Shown here: positions 7,866-7,994 of the stretch, piece after piece
How the letters are laid out: each line of letters opens with the position of its first letter
Position numbering within the stretch: position 1 is the first letter of the stretch
Assembly: GCA_003235465.1 (NCBI GenBank)
Contig: QJWD01000022.1
Span: 1 to 7,994 of the forward strand
Reading direction: 5' to 3'
Origin: Nitrospirota bacterium
GTDB lineage: Bacteria; Nitrospinota; Nitrospinia; Nitrospinales; VA-1
DNA: 7,994 nt
Position numbers and translations under genes: made by a program
Notes under the pieces: generated by a model
The model's input: only the letters and a program-made list of their open reading frames with translations
Database searches by the model: none
Told to the model about the DNA's origin: nothing

Positions 7866-7874
7866 CCCCTCCCT
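7866..7874 (-). promoter_or_regulatory. Strong ribosome binding site deciding the sqr start
   Basis: On the minus strand AGGGAGGGG is followed by ATC and then GTG at 7862-7860. The AGGGAG core is six bases from this GTG, a good spacing. The in-frame TTG at 7889 has only CGACCCTAA before it and no purine tract. The purine-rich run is therefore the best evidence for the downstream start. Confidence 0.7.
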
Positions 7875-7905
7875 GCCCGCCACATCCAATTAGGGTCGAT
7901 ATAAA

Positions 7906-7911
7906 TATAAT
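7906..7911 (+). promoter_or_regulatory. Perfect TATAAT box on the plus strand (possible divergent promoter)
   Basis: TATAAT is an exact sigma-70 -10 consensus on the plus strand, within the same AT-rich island that would serve as the -10 of sqr on the other strand. No good -35 box is seen 16-18 bases upstream (sequence there is near CATCCA). If active, it would drive the frame that leaves the window on the right. Confidence 0.3.
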
Positions 7912-7918
7912 CCCCGGC

Positions 7919-7930
7919 GCATGGCCATGC
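7919..7930. promoter_or_regulatory. 12-base perfect palindrome, candidate operator
   Basis: GCATGGCCATGC is perfectly self-complementary. It overlaps the proposed -35 box of sqr and lies just downstream of the plus-strand TATAAT, so a dimeric regulator bound here could affect both directions. The palindrome does not extend beyond 12 bases. No regulator gene is visible in the window. It could be chance in GC-rich DNA. Confidence 0.3.
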
Positions 7931-7959
7931 CACCCCGCCGGCGCTTGAGGTTGGTAGGG

Positions 7960-7994
7960 ATGGCGGAAAGTGAAAGAGGCTGCATCGGCTCCTC
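7960..7994 (+). CDS. Possible 5' end of a divergent gene, cut by the window edge
   Basis: From ATG 7960 the frame reads MAESERGCIGS and runs off the window with no stop; the same frame is open from an ATG at 7921. GGTAGGG lies immediately before 7960, rather close for a ribosome binding site. RGCIGS faintly recalls the start of ADP-ribosylglycohydrolases (RGCxxGLAxGDALG pattern), but eleven residues are too few for any assignment. The divergent arrangement with sqr fits the shared AT-rich promoter island. Confidence 0.25.
   Translation, partial: MAESERGCIGS

Larger units (their letters stand above)
7897..7932 (-). promoter_or_regulatory. Putative sigma-70-type promoter of sqr
   Basis: On the minus strand TGGCAT (7932-7927) is separated by exactly 17 bases from TATATT (7909-7904) inside an AT-rich island that stands out from the GC-rich surroundings. 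Transcription would start near 7897, giving a leader of about 35 bases before the GTG at 7862. The -35 box is a weak match, so an activator or another sigma factor is possible. Inferred from sequence only. Confidence 0.4.

Noticed and set aside
1..7994. CRISPR arrays, tRNA/rRNA genes, insertion sequences, phage or toxin-antitoxin genes
   Set aside because: No regularly spaced repeats, cloverleaf-like RNA, terminal inverted repeats with a transposase, or small paired genes were seen on reading both strands.

Overview
The window is GC-rich, densely coding DNA from a Gram-negative bacterium. I see three complete protein-coding genes, short intergenic stretches, and probably the first codons of a fourth gene at the right edge. 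The two-gene translocation and assembly module (tamA-tamB), the high GC content with long open shadow frames, and a sulfide:quinone oxidoreductase of the mitochondrial-like (type II) class together suggest a proteobacterium, most likely an alphaproteobacterium. That taxonomic reading is inference from family resemblance, not from a marker gene.

Layout. Positions 1-236 are non-coding leader: an AT-rich patch with a possible promoter, two GTAAATT repeats, and a bulged hairpin just before the first gene. Positions 237-2099 (+) encode TamA, an Omp85-family outer-membrane protein with a signal peptide, three POTRA domains and a C-terminal barrel. After a 12-base gap, 2112-6614 (+) encodes TamB, a 1500-residue inner-membrane-anchored AsmA-like protein ending in the TamB/DUF490 domain. 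A 54-base convergent spacer with a GC-rich stem-loop follows. Positions 6669-7862 (-) encode a type II sulfide:quinone oxidoreductase. The right end (7863-7994) is a compact promoter region with an AT-rich core usable in both directions and a 12-base perfect palindrome. A frame at 7960-7994 (+) runs off the edge.

How the genes work together. TamA and TamB form one unit: TamB is anchored in the inner membrane, spans the periplasm and meets the POTRA domains of TamA, and the pair is implicated in outer-membrane protein assembly and in phospholipid movement to the outer membrane. The sulfide:quinone oxidoreductase is separately transcribed and convergent. It would oxidise sulfide at the cytoplasmic face of the inner membrane and feed electrons to ubiquinone. 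I see no functional link between it and the TAM genes beyond proximity.

I looked for an undescribed system and did not find one. No RNA genes, CRISPR arrays, insertion sequences or phage signatures are visible. The items most worth checking are the true start codons of tamA and the oxidoreductase gene, the hairpin in front of tamA, the palindrome at the right-hand promoter, and a charged insert in TamB.
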